From Euclidia mi (lineage: Eukaryota; Arthropoda; Insecta; Lepidoptera; Erebidae): a stretch of 64,000 nucleotides of DNA. Positions 1-10,394 of this stretch are shown in pieces. A program made the position numbers and the translations under genes. How positions within the stretch are numbered: the first letter of the stretch is position 1; each line of letters opens with the position of its first letter. Below the pieces are notes generated by a model that was not told the origin of the DNA, ran no database searches, and saw only the letters and a program-made list of their open reading frames with translations. The stretch spans positions 92,855,034 through 92,919,033 of the forward strand of contig OX123186.2 in assembly GCA_944739405.2 (NCBI GenBank), in the 5' to 3' direction.

Positions 1-178
1 TGACTCCTCGTAAGACTGTCTAAGACCCTCATGACATTCAGATATAACATGTATCTTCTTCTGCCTGGCGATTATTAATCTTGGTATAAAGGTACCAGGG
101 TCCGCTTTTAAGCATAGCATGTAAATTAATAAGTAAATCCACAACATACTATTTTAAGATGTTTTTCATGTTTTCCAC

Positions 179-364
179 CATATTTTACAAAATCATGTAG
201 AGGTGGACGCATTATAGAAATAGAAGGATACTGATTTTCTTTCCACCGGATTTCTGGGTATAAAACCCGGTGGTTATGTGCCACCAACCATCAAGCATTG
301 CCGAGCTGCTGTGTTCACTGTTCAAGACGAAATTGTCCAACTAAATAATGAACATAATCATTAA
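179..364 (+). pseudogene. mod(mdg4): Broken FLYWCH terminal exon E1
   Basis: The sequence still reads as a FLYWCH zinc finger (RGGRIIEIEGY, then KTRWLCATNH, then RAAVFTVQDEI and NEHNH before TAA), most like E2 at 4401. Three defects are visible. The expected splice acceptor reads ttttccac instead of ttttccag at 171-178. A TGA replaces the residue after EGY, where E2 has Arg. One base is missing compared with E2 between the first and second zinc cysteines, so the HNH half lies in another frame. It is a dead alternative 3' exon of the array. Its homology is clear; complete loss of function is inferred from the three lesions. Confidence 0.75.
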
Positions 365-1253
365 TTTATCAATATAAAATTATGAAAAGAAGAAGTAAGA
401 ATTTTGACTGAAATTTGATAAACATACTCAGCAACAAAACGAAGTAGACAGGGTATTTTGAACATATGGAGAGGTTGATGAAAAAGGCTGACCCACAACC
501 ACAACCATAGGACTATAACATAAAGTAGTAGTAAAATCGGTAGAAAGCCGTAACTGGTTGTATTTGGACTTTAAATTAATATCTGTTGTTGCCTTTTCTG
601 TCAGACCTTTCTAAATTCGTTATCCCGTTGATTTTTTCAAATATAAAAGGAAAATAGTTTAAGCGAATTTCTAATACCTATTTATAAATTTTGGCAATTC
701 GCTTACTCTATAATATGTGAAAATAAAATCAACCTCAGATATATTTTTGCACACAACATGCATTTCCTAATGAAATCACAATAATGTACCAGAAAATTAC
801 TTAAATAAAAGATGTGTGATTGAAAAATAGATGTTGTAACTTAACTTTAACCCTAACCTATCTACTCGTATATATATAAACATAGCTCTATATATGCGGA
901 CTCAGCACCTCCTAGTTTATCTACGAGATGACCGATGATCATATCAATCCAGCATTGATATGATGAAAAAAGCGAACTTTGTCTGCTGTGTTCTTCAATC
1001 ATCAGGCTTAACCTGCCCAAAACTTTCAACCCGTTAGGGTGGCTTATTAAAAAATACTCCCTTAGTGGGTGCATATGTCACAATAGGTACTCGCTGCCCA
1101 AATTTCATGTTTCTACTTCAAGAGGTATCAGTTAGGCCGAGTCATCTATATACAATATGTATATTAAAGCGAAAGGTCACTAATCACGGAAGCTCGAAAA
1201 CCGCTGAACGTAAAAGATGAAATTTGGAAGTTTAATTATTTAATTTTTCCAAA
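365..1253. other. AT-rich intronic/intergenic DNA, nothing recognised
   Basis: Only short chance reading frames occur, none with a recognisable domain or splice context. Confidence 0.5.
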
Positions 1254-1769
1254 ATGCTAGATTCACGACACGCCAACCTCAATGACATACTGCGCCGTGC
1301 TCTTGCCACCGCTGGCGTTCCAGCCCAACTTGAACCTCAAGGCTTGGCACGCGACGATGGCAAAAGACCAGACAGGATGTCGTTACTGCCGTGGAAGCTG
1401 GGTAGGCCTTTGGTATGGGACGCAACATGTGTCGATACCCTTGCGCCATCTCATCTTCCCAGCACAGCAGGTAGTGCGGGCGCTGCTGCTGCTAAAGCGG
1501 ATACCCTCAAACGGCGCAAATATGTAAATCTAATAGGAGATTATGTATTTGAGCCGTTTGGGGTCAAAACATTGGGGCCATGGGGTCCAAGTGCGAGATC
1601 ACTTTTTAGAGATCTCGCAAAGAGACTCATAGACGCCTCTCATGACCAGAGGGCTGGCACGTATTTGGCTCAAAAGATAAGTATAGCCATTCAACGAGGT
1701 AATGCTGCCAGTCTTCTGGGCACGCTTCCAATTGACTGCGATGCGGATGAGTTTCATGACGCCTTCTAA
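1254..1769 (+). CDS. TE-derived endonuclease-like C-terminal fragment
   Basis: An uninterrupted 171-residue frame resembles a protein segment that recurs in many invertebrate genomes downstream of reverse-transcriptase-like genes. Features are RPDRMSLLPW, then GRPLVWDATCVDTLAP, a Lys/Arg-rich KRRKY motif, and a tail containing QRGNAASLLGTLP. The spaced Asp residues (RPD, WDATCVD) followed by Lys resemble a PD-(D/E)XK-type nuclease core; this is an inference from pattern only. No reverse transcriptase is attached, so it is probably a stranded mobile-element fragment rather than a host gene. Its GC-rich codon use differs from the AT-rich surroundings, which fits a recent insertion. No FLYWCH features are present. 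Confidence 0.45.
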   Translation: MLDSRHANLNDILRRALATAGVPAQLEPQGLARDDGKRPDRMSLLPWKLGRPLVWDATCVDTLAPSHLPSTAGSAGAAAAKADTLKRRKYVNLIGDYVFEPFGVKTLGPWGPSARSLFRDLAKRLIDASHDQRAGTYLAQKISIAIQRGNAASLLGTLPIDCDADEFHDAF

Positions 1770-3169
1770 ATTTTAATTTTAAGCTTTTTTTATTTTCACT
1801 TCTTGTATATATTAATTAGTTTTCTTAAATAATTTTAAGTCTTATAAATATTTATAATCTCCAATTGTTAATTTTTTTATGGAAATAAATGTTGGAAAGA
1901 GAAATGCTAGATTAAGGCGCTGACAACCGCTATTGAGTTCAGCTGCTGCTGTCACTGTCGGATTGTATACATAAGGAAGAGCAGCGTGATGACGACGGGA
2001 CGTCCAGAACTTTTTACAAACCATAAAATAAGTTAATTACTTAAAAATAGGTTGAGTAGTAAAAAATAAAAATCAACCAAGTGCTGTATTTAAATATGTT
2101 TTAAATGTATATATATGTATGTGTAAAATGTATACGTTATTGTTATAAATTTTACCAATGTACGTTGATACGTAATACAGATATTTTTGTTGAAAGATCA
2201 TTTTAAGAGGTTAGTTTACTATTTTTTTGTATCGAGAAAACTTTTCTAAGACGTGTTTTGAATACAACAGGGTTCTAAGAAATATTTTCAAGATTAACAT
2301 TTATTTTTTCCGCCGTCACAAACTTTATAGATTTAGCAAAAGAATTGTTTGAGGCAAGCCTATTTTACCTATTTGGCAGTTGTCAGCATCTTAAGGGTCT
2401 GCGAGCTTTTTATCCACGGTAGAAGCAGCGTGCAATAGCTAGTTTTATACATAAGATGAAGATTTCACTCCCGCTTGCGGATTATCTCTCAACACAAGAG
2501 AAGGATTAGAGTTTAATTTGCTCATAAGACTGTGGTCTGACAAACACACGTGGAAGCGACCCTGTCACGTGCAACTCCCAAGGGAGAGAGTCCGTTATAC
2601 AGCAGGGGTCGCTCATGCCACACTAATCTATGGTAGATCGTGTGAACGAAACAAAATTAGCACGAATATACTAACATTTTTTTTAGTAGAGGGACTTTTT
2701 TAGAAACTAGCCTTGGAATATAAGAAAACGGTAATAATTAAGAAATACGTTTCAAAAAAAGTAAATTACAAAATTTCAGAGCTATTACATCCTAGCTGGC
2801 TTTTGCCCGCGGATAAAAATTACATTATATCTTCATTTTCATAAAAACTTGCGCGACCACAGACCCCTTTAATCTAGGGCCTTTGAAAATTATTAGCAGA
2901 CGTCTACTATGTATAAACTACTTTCTTGCAAAATTTCATCTCAGTACGTTCAGAAGTTTTCGAGATTTCGTTATTAGTGAGCTTTCACTATATTATTTAG
3001 ATTCGTGGCGCTTAGACTTACATATAAACCCAATGATAATATTTTCTTGGGTTTACGCGAATGTTACACATTGAAATTAAACTACAGTTTACGGATTTTA
3101 TCGCGTTATATTGGTTTCACTGGTTATTAGTTATTACATTTAAACCGAATGATCTAGAAACTACATTTT
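1770..3169. other. AT-rich DNA, nothing recognised
   Basis: No domain, acceptor-linked exon or clear repeat was found. The short frames at 2518 and 2883 show no family resemblance. Confidence 0.5.
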
Positions 3170-4156
3170 TATAACTAGCCAACGTTTCGAATCCTTTACA
3201 GGATTCATGTTCACGGCAGACTGAGATGATATTTGTCTTTGTCTTGAATTTAAAAGTTATCTCGAAGTACCCGAACATTTTTCAACTATTGGTGTTACTA
3301 TCTACGCAGAATGTGCTCACTGTGTCTTGATGTCTTCTGGTGACTTTGTCCTTCTTGGGTTTCATTAGCCTGATAACAGGGTCCCAAGCTGGAGGAACAT
3401 TCCAACCATCTTCCCTATTGAAATTAGGATGTTTTTTAATTTCAATAGCTTCACGTATTATTCTTGGAATAAAGCGGTGTTCTTTTGCGAGTATCTGTGG
3501 TTTATCAAATCGCAGCTAATGGTTGGTTCCTTGTTCTAGATGTTCACACACAGTTGACTTCGTCAAGCGTTTGTGTTTAATGTCAGCTATTTATGTTCCT
3601 TTAGTCGAATGCCTATGCTTCTCTTGGTTTATCCAATGTATGAGAGCCCACACTCACAGTCTATCTTGTAAACCACGGCCTCTTGTAAGGGTAACTGACT
3701 CTTGACAGATGGTAATAATTGGCTTATCTTCGTTGGCGGCTTGTAGAAAGTTTTGATTGAAGCTCGCTTCAAGATGTAGCCAATCTTGTCGGTCACGCCC
3801 TTGATGTATGGGAGGACAGCAGGTTGTCTTTCTACTGTTGCTGGCTTGTTCTTCGGGGATCTGTGACGTTAGCGCGGTGGTCGGAGCTTGTTGTCTTACA
3901 GAACTTGCTTGACATGTTGAAGCTCGGCGTCCAGGTGTTTCTTGTCACAGATCCCCCGGGCTCTCTGAAACAATGACATTCCCACGGTAGTTAACTGTTT
4001 AGGATGGTGGTGAGATTCACCGTTTAAGTACTTATTTGTATGTGTCTTTTTCCTATACACAGTGTGGCTCAAAGAGTTGTTTTTGTTCCTGATAACAAGT
4101 ACATCTAAGAAAGCTAAAGAATTTGTTGAATCTACCAAAACCCGAGTATTTCGCAC
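3170..4156 (-). mobile_element. Penelope-like element, 3' part with GIY-YIG remnant
   Basis: Read on the minus strand, 4156-3896 encodes the end of a Penelope-like reverse transcriptase: FLDVLVIRNKNNSLSHTVYR, then THTNKYLN and SHHHPKQ. Further downstream (lower coordinates) come CECGLSYIG, a stop, then TKRSIGIRLKEH, which is the GIY-YIG endonuclease core typical of Penelope elements, and NFNREDGWNVPPAWDPVI. The stop directly after SYIG and others show that the copy is dead. The 3' end lies near 3170-3200, where a CKGFETLA-like tail is visible. Confidence 0.75.
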
Positions 4157-4311
4157 TGAAGAACCTACGGGCTAGACCTGAACTAACAGTACTTCGAGCA
4201 GATAAAGGAAATGCAACGGAAGTGATGGACACGTCCGATTATAAACAAAAAATGGAAAATCTTTTGTCGGATGAAAGTACATATAAATTGGTTAATAATT
4301 GTATTCTTTAA
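4123..4311 (+). mobile_element. Inverted Penelope-like RT fragment
   Basis: On the plus strand the frame reads ALKNLRARPELTVLRADKGN, then YKQKMENLLSDESTYKL. This matches the N-terminal RT region of Penelope-like elements, where an ADKGN motif is characteristic. It lies head-to-head with the minus-strand piece at 3170-4156, overlapping by about 30 bases. That is consistent with the inverted partial copies Penelope elements often leave, and it stops about 90 bases before the acceptor of E2. Confidence 0.6.
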
Positions 4312-4400
4312 TAGGGCGTATTCAATAATTGGTACTTATCACCCTTATTTATTTTTGCACTTTTCTAACTTTGACCATAAACGACAATCCCTTCTTTCAG

Positions 4401-4591
4401 AGATCGTCTTCTCAAGATCGGCTAGAGGTGGTCGCATAATCACCATAGCTGGGTACAGGTACTCCTACCATCGTGCCTCAAAGTTCAAGATCAGATGGTA
4501 CTGCGCCACGAACCATAACCGAGGATGCCGAGCAGTTGTGTACACCTTAGAGGATAAGATTATTAAGATAAATAATATTCATAATCACTGA
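4401..4591 (+). CDS. mod(mdg4): FLYWCH terminal exon E2
   Basis: This is an alternative last exon supplying a FLYWCH zinc finger to a shared N-terminal (BTB) protein. The acceptor cttctttcag ends at 4400, and the exon opens with two bases completing a split codon. It then encodes 62 residues: IVFSRSARGGRIITIAGYRY, a central KIRWYCATNHNRGCRAVVYT, and a terminal HNH followed at once by TGA. The zinc ligands are the Cys after WY, the Cys in RGC and the two His of HNH. It appears intact, with the same length and same abrupt HNH-stop end as E9 (19046). FLYWCH domains act as DNA- or protein-binding modules in chromatin factors; the role here is inferred from the array context. Confidence 0.85.
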
Positions 4592-5646
4592 TCGCAATGT
4601 GGATGGAGGAGTGAACGAATTGTATAAGAATGGGAATTATTCAGTGTGTGGCATAAGATGTGGTCATGTTTGAGAGCCTTGTAGTGAAGAAAAGTAGACA
4701 AATATGTGTATGAATGAATATTAAATGCTCGTACGTCGTGAAGATATTAATTTGACAGTTGTTGTAGGCATAACCTGCTTTACGAAATACTGGGCAAAAG
4801 ATAATTATCAATTTACTACGCACAAGATTTTATTTTGCCCGCATTTTAGTACATTTTAATTTTACGGCGGTTGATTTTACTTTTTGCTACACACTGTATA
4901 AGACAAACAATACACCAAGTCGTTTGGAAAAGAATAACTTGCATACCAGTTTCTTCTGTAAAGAGAAGTTCTGGATAAAGACGAGACAGAAAAACAGTGA
5001 CGTCCCAATAAGAAAGTTAAAAGAAAATGCAAAACAATTTTTTTAAAACAAGTAAGCTCGAAAATCGCTTTAATTTTAAGTGGTATTTCTATGTTTCATA
5101 AACCGATGAACTTAGATATTGTGATAAAATAAAATATTGATTTATATATTTTTTATTTATACCTATCTGAATTCTTAAGAACATCAAGTTAATATATTAT
5201 TATCTAGTAGCAACTTAGATAAACTCGTAATTAAGTCGTCGATAAGTTTTGACTCCTGAGACAAGAATCTGGACCGACAGCTTAACGTGTTCTCCAAAGT
5301 ACGGTAGCGCTCTGATGTGAATGCCTCTTAATTACAGCGAGCAGACTGATTTACTTGCTAGTAACATTCTGCCACACCCAATGCTTTTTAAATCCTTGGC
5401 ATACGTCGGATACGTCGGAATAGGGGATGCTGAAATAAATCCCGTAAGTCAATTCTAAACTAATGTTAATGACTACAAAAGTTTGAACTCTGAACTCTAT
5501 TGAGTTGCGCATACGGGCTTGATAGCCGACATGCACAATTTTTTGATAGTCAGGTAAAACTTTATCTCTTAAGCACTTCGTCATTTATTTTATTACTTAG
5601 AATTAAATACCTTATATTCCATTACATATTGTGTTGTATTCCCCAG
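4592..5646. other. AT-rich intron-like DNA, nothing recognised
   Basis: No repeat family or exon was recognised; several polyadenylation-like AATAAA strings occur by chance in this AT-rich sequence. Confidence 0.45.
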
Positions 5647-5873
5647 TAATATTCGGCGATACAAGCAGCGGCGGTTGCATTCTTATGTTTAACGGTTGTA
5701 AATATGACCATTTCTATACAAAAGGCAGCGGCAAGAGCAGATGGGTTTGCAGCAGACACCGAGGATGCAATGCCGTGATATTCACTCGACACGACAAAGT
5801 TATTAAAGTTCAAGGACAACACAACCATACACTAACATCTCCTATAGGTAATATTTACATCAAACAAAGATAA
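5647..5873 (+). CDS. mod(mdg4): FLYWCH terminal exon E3
   Basis: The acceptor is attccccag ending at 5646. The exon joins in the same phase as the others and encodes 74 residues, including GGCILMFNGCKYDHFYTKGS, SRWVCSRHRGCNAVIFT and QHNH, plus a 15-residue tail before TAA. The spacing between the first and second zinc Cys is two residues shorter than in E2 (CSRHRGC against CATNHNRGC), a variant loop. The frame is clean. It is predicted to give a distinct BTB-FLYWCH isoform. Confidence 0.83.
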
Positions 5874-5877
5874 ATAA

Positions 5878-6115
5878 GGAGGTCCCGGGTTTGATTTCCG
5901 GGGCGGCAAAAGTGTTACTGAGGTTTGCCGAATGCCGAGTAGCATGTAGTCTGTCAAAGTGCCCAGTAACGGCAATAAGCTCGCCTCCTACTACATGTAA
6001 CCATACATGTAGTAGGTTATATGTAGTAGGAGGTTACCATACAATACTAAATACATAACATGGCGAAATGTGGGTGTAGTATTGCACCTCTGCCTACCAT
6101 GTCGTCGACACAGGC
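5878..6115 (+). mobile_element. tRNA-derived SINE with internal palindrome
   Basis: It begins with a B-box-like cccgggtttgatttcc and runs through the segment ccagtaacggcaataagctcgcc and a tail with gcgaaatgtgggtgta and cacctctgcctacc. The same segments occur in reverse at 27165-27445, so this is a dispersed family. A 13-bp inverted repeat (5984-5996 and 6021-6033) interrupts the copy. Confidence 0.6.
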
Positions 6116-6576
6116 GGAAGCCTATTAAAAAATAAGATGAATAAAGAATCTTAAAGATACCATTTGTGCTTCGTATATTTTCCTTAGTCGCATCGTGTGG
6201 TAGTGACACTTCGTATTCTTAATACACCACACTACAAAAACTTAATTACGGATATTTTAAGTATCATACAATTTAATTGCATGAAAATAAAATTGAACTT
6301 AAGAATTATTGTTGAATTTCTTCATAACTTAATAGCTATATGAAGTTGTTTGCAAATTCGTATACCTATGAGATCCATTATTTAGTTGTAGTTCTCTTGT
6401 CTCAAAACCCTAGATTCATATTATTTTGGATCGAAAATTAATTACATTCTCCTGCTGTATCTAGGATCATTAGAAATGTAAATAATTATATAATTCAGTG
6501 ATTTCTGAACGTGCAAATTATATTCAAAATATTTTATTTTTTTTATTTTTAATACTGTTTATTATTTGCCCTCTAG
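6116..6576. other. AT-rich intron-like DNA
   Basis: Nothing was recognised except the polypyrimidine tract directly before E4. Confidence 0.45.
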
Positions 6577-6779
6577 AAGTCATATTCGCCGAATCAAGAC
6601 GCGGAGCGCTTATGGTGTTGTTGGATGGCTATACTTATAACTTAAAACGAAACTTTGGTCCAAAACGTCATTGGGAATGTTCTACGAATCACAGCAAGGG
6701 ATGCAGAGCCAGGATTCAAACCGTTGATAATTATTTAATTTGTAAATTTGGATTTCATAATCATCCACCAAGAAGATAG
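6577..6779 (+). CDS. mod(mdg4): FLYWCH terminal exon E4
   Basis: The acceptor gccctctag ends at 6576, with the same intron phase as its neighbours. It encodes 66 residues: VIFAESRRGALMVLLDGYTY, then KRHWECSTNHSKGCRARIQT, and FHNHPPRR before TAG. All four zinc ligands (Cys, Cys, His, His) are present. Its 203-nt length is shared with E12, E13 and E14. The exon is intact. Two perfect 19-bp hairpins follow it closely (6844-6941). Confidence 0.85.
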
Positions 6780-6843
6780 CTCGAAGTATTCAAGTCCACG
6801 CTGGCCAAGACTTCAGATGTTGCCAGAATATTATGACGCTGAT

Positions 6844-6941
6844 ACACTAGGGCATTCACTTGATTACAAGTGAATGCCCTAGTGTTTGCATTTGTGAAAG
6901 TAATTCGCAAGAATGCTCATTAGAGCATTCTTGCGAATTAC
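6844..6941. repeat. Twin 19-bp hairpins with ATTA loops
   Basis: Arms 6844-6862 and 6867-6885 pair perfectly around the loop atta. Arms 6900-6918 and 6923-6941 also pair perfectly around the loop atta. Both stems contain a gaatgc/gcattc core, and related single arms recur near 6985 and 7122. Confidence 0.85.
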
Positions 6942-7211
6942 ATATACAAAAACAAACGGGAGCTTTCTATGGAACGATCTGGCGAGCATTCTTGCGAAAT
7001 GACAGTTTTGTTTCGTTTTTTGCTGATTATAGTGTTTGCTAGAAAGATCATAAAAATATTCGTAGCGATGTTTATTGTTCGACAAATCTAAAAACGGCGA
7101 AGTAAGTATTAATAATGTGTCACAAGTGAATGCTCAAGCCTTTTGGAAAATCTCCAAGATATGCACGAATTTTCACGATTTTGATTCATTGATTGATTTT
7201 TATTCATCGGA

Positions 7212-7455
7212 CAGCCAAGTTGAGAAAACGACAGACTGCTACACAGAAGGTCTCTTTAATATAATTAAATTGTTAAATAACGCTTAATTAACGGTGAATG
7301 AGGAAACCTTGATGTCTGAGAGTTGTTCATATTAATCTCGAAAGACTTGTGAAGACTACCAGCCCGCACTTGGCCAGGGTGGTGGACTATGGCCTTTCAC
7401 TTCTCACAATGGTTCGTGCCCAGCATTGGGACAATACAAAGGGCTGCATAATTAC
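7212..7455 (+). mobile_element. Degraded tRNA-type SINE
   Basis: The head acagactgctacacagaaggtctc and the tail (cccgcacttggccagggtgg, then tgcccagcattgggacaata) match the better copy at 25303-25612. The central B-box region has been lost. Confidence 0.6.
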
Positions 7456-8436
7456 AAATAAGTACGCACTTAATTAAATGTTACCTTTAATTTTGACTTA
7501 TGTTATTCTCGTAAAACGAAAGTAATTAAATATATTTTTTTCACGTATCTCTGTATTATTCACTTTTTATTACCATTCCTTTTTATCATAAATACACTAC
7601 ACATTACAATTGTAACGCAAAGTTTCGTAAGATACTCGCTAGACGATATAAGGTTTGGTACTACAAAATATTTATATTCCTGCGTTAAATATGTGTAGAG
7701 TAGCTCTTCCTGTCCCTAGCCAGCTTTGAGCTGAATGATTTCGCTAGGATCTTGCAAGACTGCATGGATGCTGTACAAGTTTAGGTAAGTGACCACCTCG
7801 CCTTTTCGTCCAAAAGAAGTGGGTTGGTACTAGTGTTACCAGGTGTATTAATTTGCGGCCGGTATCCTGATTTTCTGGGGACATGGCTAAATTTGCTTTT
7901 GATTGGGACGCTGAATGTCCCAATGAATACTTAAATAATTACGATTTTCTGTAATATGTTGTTATTTCATGCAATCCACTTGGAGAACAAGTTCCCTTTC
8001 TAATCTATTAATTAATTAATTTAAGCTATTCATAAATAGATATGACAGGATATTGGCTTGGACGGAACTGAAGAGACTACACAGTAATATCACAAATTCT
8101 TGTTTCGATTCTGAGTACTCTTTATGACCTTTGTTTGTTAAGACCCTACGAAATATCTAAGTGCAAAAGTTGTCTTAAAACTGTCGCACTAAAATAAGAC
8201 GACCAGCTTTTTTATTAAATTGGTGGTGAATATGGTGGTGTTCTCTTTTGTTATGTGTGTCTTGTTTTTACATAATTTAAATATTATTTTCTTATTTTAT
8301 ATGTTTTTTTCTATGTCAACCCAAACTTTATTAGCCTTTCTTATTTTTACCGATAGTATTAAACCGGTCTTGCATAATTCTCCAATGCAGTGTTTATATT
8401 ATATTAGTATATTAACTAAGGACATTTAAATTTCAG
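7456..8436. other. AT-rich intron-like DNA
   Basis: No coding or repeat signal was recognised until the tttcag acceptor of E5. Confidence 0.45.
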
Positions 8437-8654
8437 TGTACGTTTTCCCTCCTGTGGAAATTGTGAAACATCGAACAAAAAGAGGTCGAGAATGTATTAT
8501 CTGCGGTGACTTTAGACACACTTTTAAAAGAAGGAATAAGGATGGAAGCAAAGTGTGGAGATGCAATTTTAGAACATGTCCGGGCGTAATTCATACTAAC
8601 AATGGAACAGTGTTTAGACAAACTTTGCATACATGTCTAACGTATGTTAAATAA
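8437..8654 (+). CDS. mod(mdg4): Divergent FLYWCH terminal exon E5 (C2HC)
   Basis: The acceptor aaatttcag ends at 8436, in the standard phase. The 71-residue frame includes YVFPPVEIVKHRTKRGRECI, KVWRCNFRTCPGVIHT and a terminal LHTC segment before VK-stop. The usual final HNH is replaced by HTC, so the zinc ligand set would be Cys-Cys-His-Cys. The glycine-tyrosine that normally precedes the first beta hairpin is also replaced (CGDFRHTF). It is the most diverged open FLYWCH exon here. Whether it still binds zinc is uncertain, but the frame and acceptor are intact. Confidence 0.72.
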
Positions 8655-8741
8655 GCATTGATGTACAAAAACCCGAGATGCGCAGTGTTGAACAAAGTGA
8701 CATTCAAAACCGTAGTAAAAGAGCTATAGTTATGATAATTA

Positions 8742-8947
8742 TCTTAATATATAAAATCTTGCGTTACTGACTGACTGACAGACACGCTACAGCCGAAACT
8801 ATTGGGCGCAGGAAGCTGAAATTTGGCATGTATGTTCCTTGGAGACCGTAGAAATGCACTAAGAAGGGATTTCCCGAAATTCCCAAGGTATCGGTCAAAA
8901 CGGGTAAACTAAAAAAAAATGCAGTCTTAGCTGCTGGCGTCATCTAG
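8742..8947 (+). mobile_element. Non-autonomous Helitron-like element
   Basis: It starts at TC after an A (tcttaatatataaaatcttg) and ends gtcatctag before a T, the Helitron pattern of a TC 5' end and CTRR 3' end inserted between A and T. The interior contains gaaatttggcatgtatgttc, the generic text of lepidopteran Helitron-like repeats. Confidence 0.55.
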
Positions 8948-9095
8948 TATCATATAATTTTGTAAATTAAACCATCCATACTTGTCTTAAAGTTGTATTT
9001 ACGTCGTAACATTTTCGCATTTGACGTCTGCGCCGTGCAACGAACGATACAGTACCATGAAAAAAAAAGCAATTTTTGTTTATGTTAATGTCGGC

Positions 9096-9350
9096 AAACG
9101 AGCAGATGGATCGCCTGATGGTAAGCAATTGCCACCGCCCATGGACACAAGCAACACCACAGGAGTCACAAGTGTGTTGCCGCCCCTTGGGGTTGAGAAA
9201 AGGAATAGGATAAGGAGTGGGATGAGGAGAGAAGGAATAGGGAATAGGGCCTCCGGCACTCTCACTCACTGAACGAAACGCAACAGTTTAGGTACTGTTA
9301 CTTTACGTCAATTTTCTGTGCGAGGGTAGTACTTACCCGGTCGAGCCGTC
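9096..9350 (+). repeat. Dispersed repeat, copy 1
   Basis: It shares gatcgcctgatggtaa, gagtcacaagt, ggcactctcactc and gagggtagtactt, in the same order, with 30066-30300. Open frames here are shadows of the repeat. Confidence 0.6.
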
Positions 9351-9437
9351 CCATTCATGCTGAAATCAGCAAGGCTTTACTACATTCAATGCTAAATGCT
9401 TTTTCCGGGCGGTCTTGAGACGCCTTATGTGTATCTA

Positions 9438-9860
9438 TTTCAATTCAATTCAATTTATTTAAATAAGTACATACACAATACATAATATATTATACACGCA
9501 TCACCATCTAGTCCCAAACTAAGCAGAGCTTGTGCTATGGGTACTAGACAATGGGTTCGCGGTGTCGCGACTCCAGCAGCTGTACTCTCGGCATGTAGTT
9601 CGACTTTTGGCGCACGTACTCCGCGATGTCCTCCGCCTTAGTGGTGTACTGCAGGCGAGAGAGGTACACGGGTGTGTTCGGCGCGGCAGCGCGCAGGGTT
9701 GCCCCAGGCTCCACAGGAGCCGTGCCGCAACAGTTCTTGATGGTCTTCTGACGACGCTTCCTCCTCTGCACCGTCACAAAACCATCATCTGCTACGTTAG
9801 CCTGTTTTGTCGCCTTTTCCGGGTTGGACTTCGTAGCTACAGGGGTGCTCGCAGTTTCCT
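9438..9860 (-). mobile_element. TE ORF1-like fragment with LINE/SINE tail
   Basis: On the minus strand 9777-9544 encodes NCCGTAPVEPGATLRAAAPN, then YLSRLQYTTKAEDIAEYVR, and ESRHREP. This resembles the RNA-binding-like ORF1 region found with lepidopteran non-LTR elements. It is followed by a 3' tail (9545-9438) with tctgcttagtttgggactag and an A-rich end. The same tail type terminates the SINE at 61129-61335. The coding part is a truncated fragment. Confidence 0.5.
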
Positions 9861-10039
9861 GCTGATTATTATATCAATGAAAATAAGTGAAGTGAATATA
9901 TTAAGCACTTCTTTTTGTTAGATTGTATTAAATACTTATTGAAATCAAAGTACTTGATATTTTTTTTACTTAGAACTACATTGACTTTGTCACGTTGTAG
10001 GGACTAAGATATATCCTGCTATGACCTAGTATTATAACG

Positions 10040-10325
10040 TTAAACACTGTTGTTTTCTAGTAAAGGGTAACAATGGCTTGTATGAACGCTTCTGATCCAG
10101 CGGCGTATAACTGAAGCTTATTAAACAGCATTCTGTTCTAGTAATTTGTAACAGTGGCTTATATATAGAGGCAGTTTGTTTTAGAAAAGAATAATAAGCT
10201 TAAAGAGAGAGTTTGGTTCTCGATAAGGGTAACAGTGGTTCATAAATAGGACTGTGTTCTTTTAGGGATAACGGTACCTTACAAACGCGATTCTGCTCTA
10301 GTAAGCGGTTACCGTGGCTTGTCAA
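10040..10325 (+). repeat. Diverged tandem repeats before LINE
   Basis: About five degenerate copies of a segment resembling ttctagtaa..gtaacagtggctta occur at roughly 10054, 10131, 10215, 10257 and 10294. They lie directly upstream of the LINE reading frame. Confidence 0.5.
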
Positions 10326-10394
10326 CACAGTGAACATCGCAGTGTTTTTTTAGTAGTACTCAAATTCTTCATTCTTTTTCTTCTTTCAAGGGAT

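Noticed and set aside
9021..9272. Open frames on both strands
   Set aside because: They lie in a dispersed repeat that recurs at 30066-30300, with no protein similarity.
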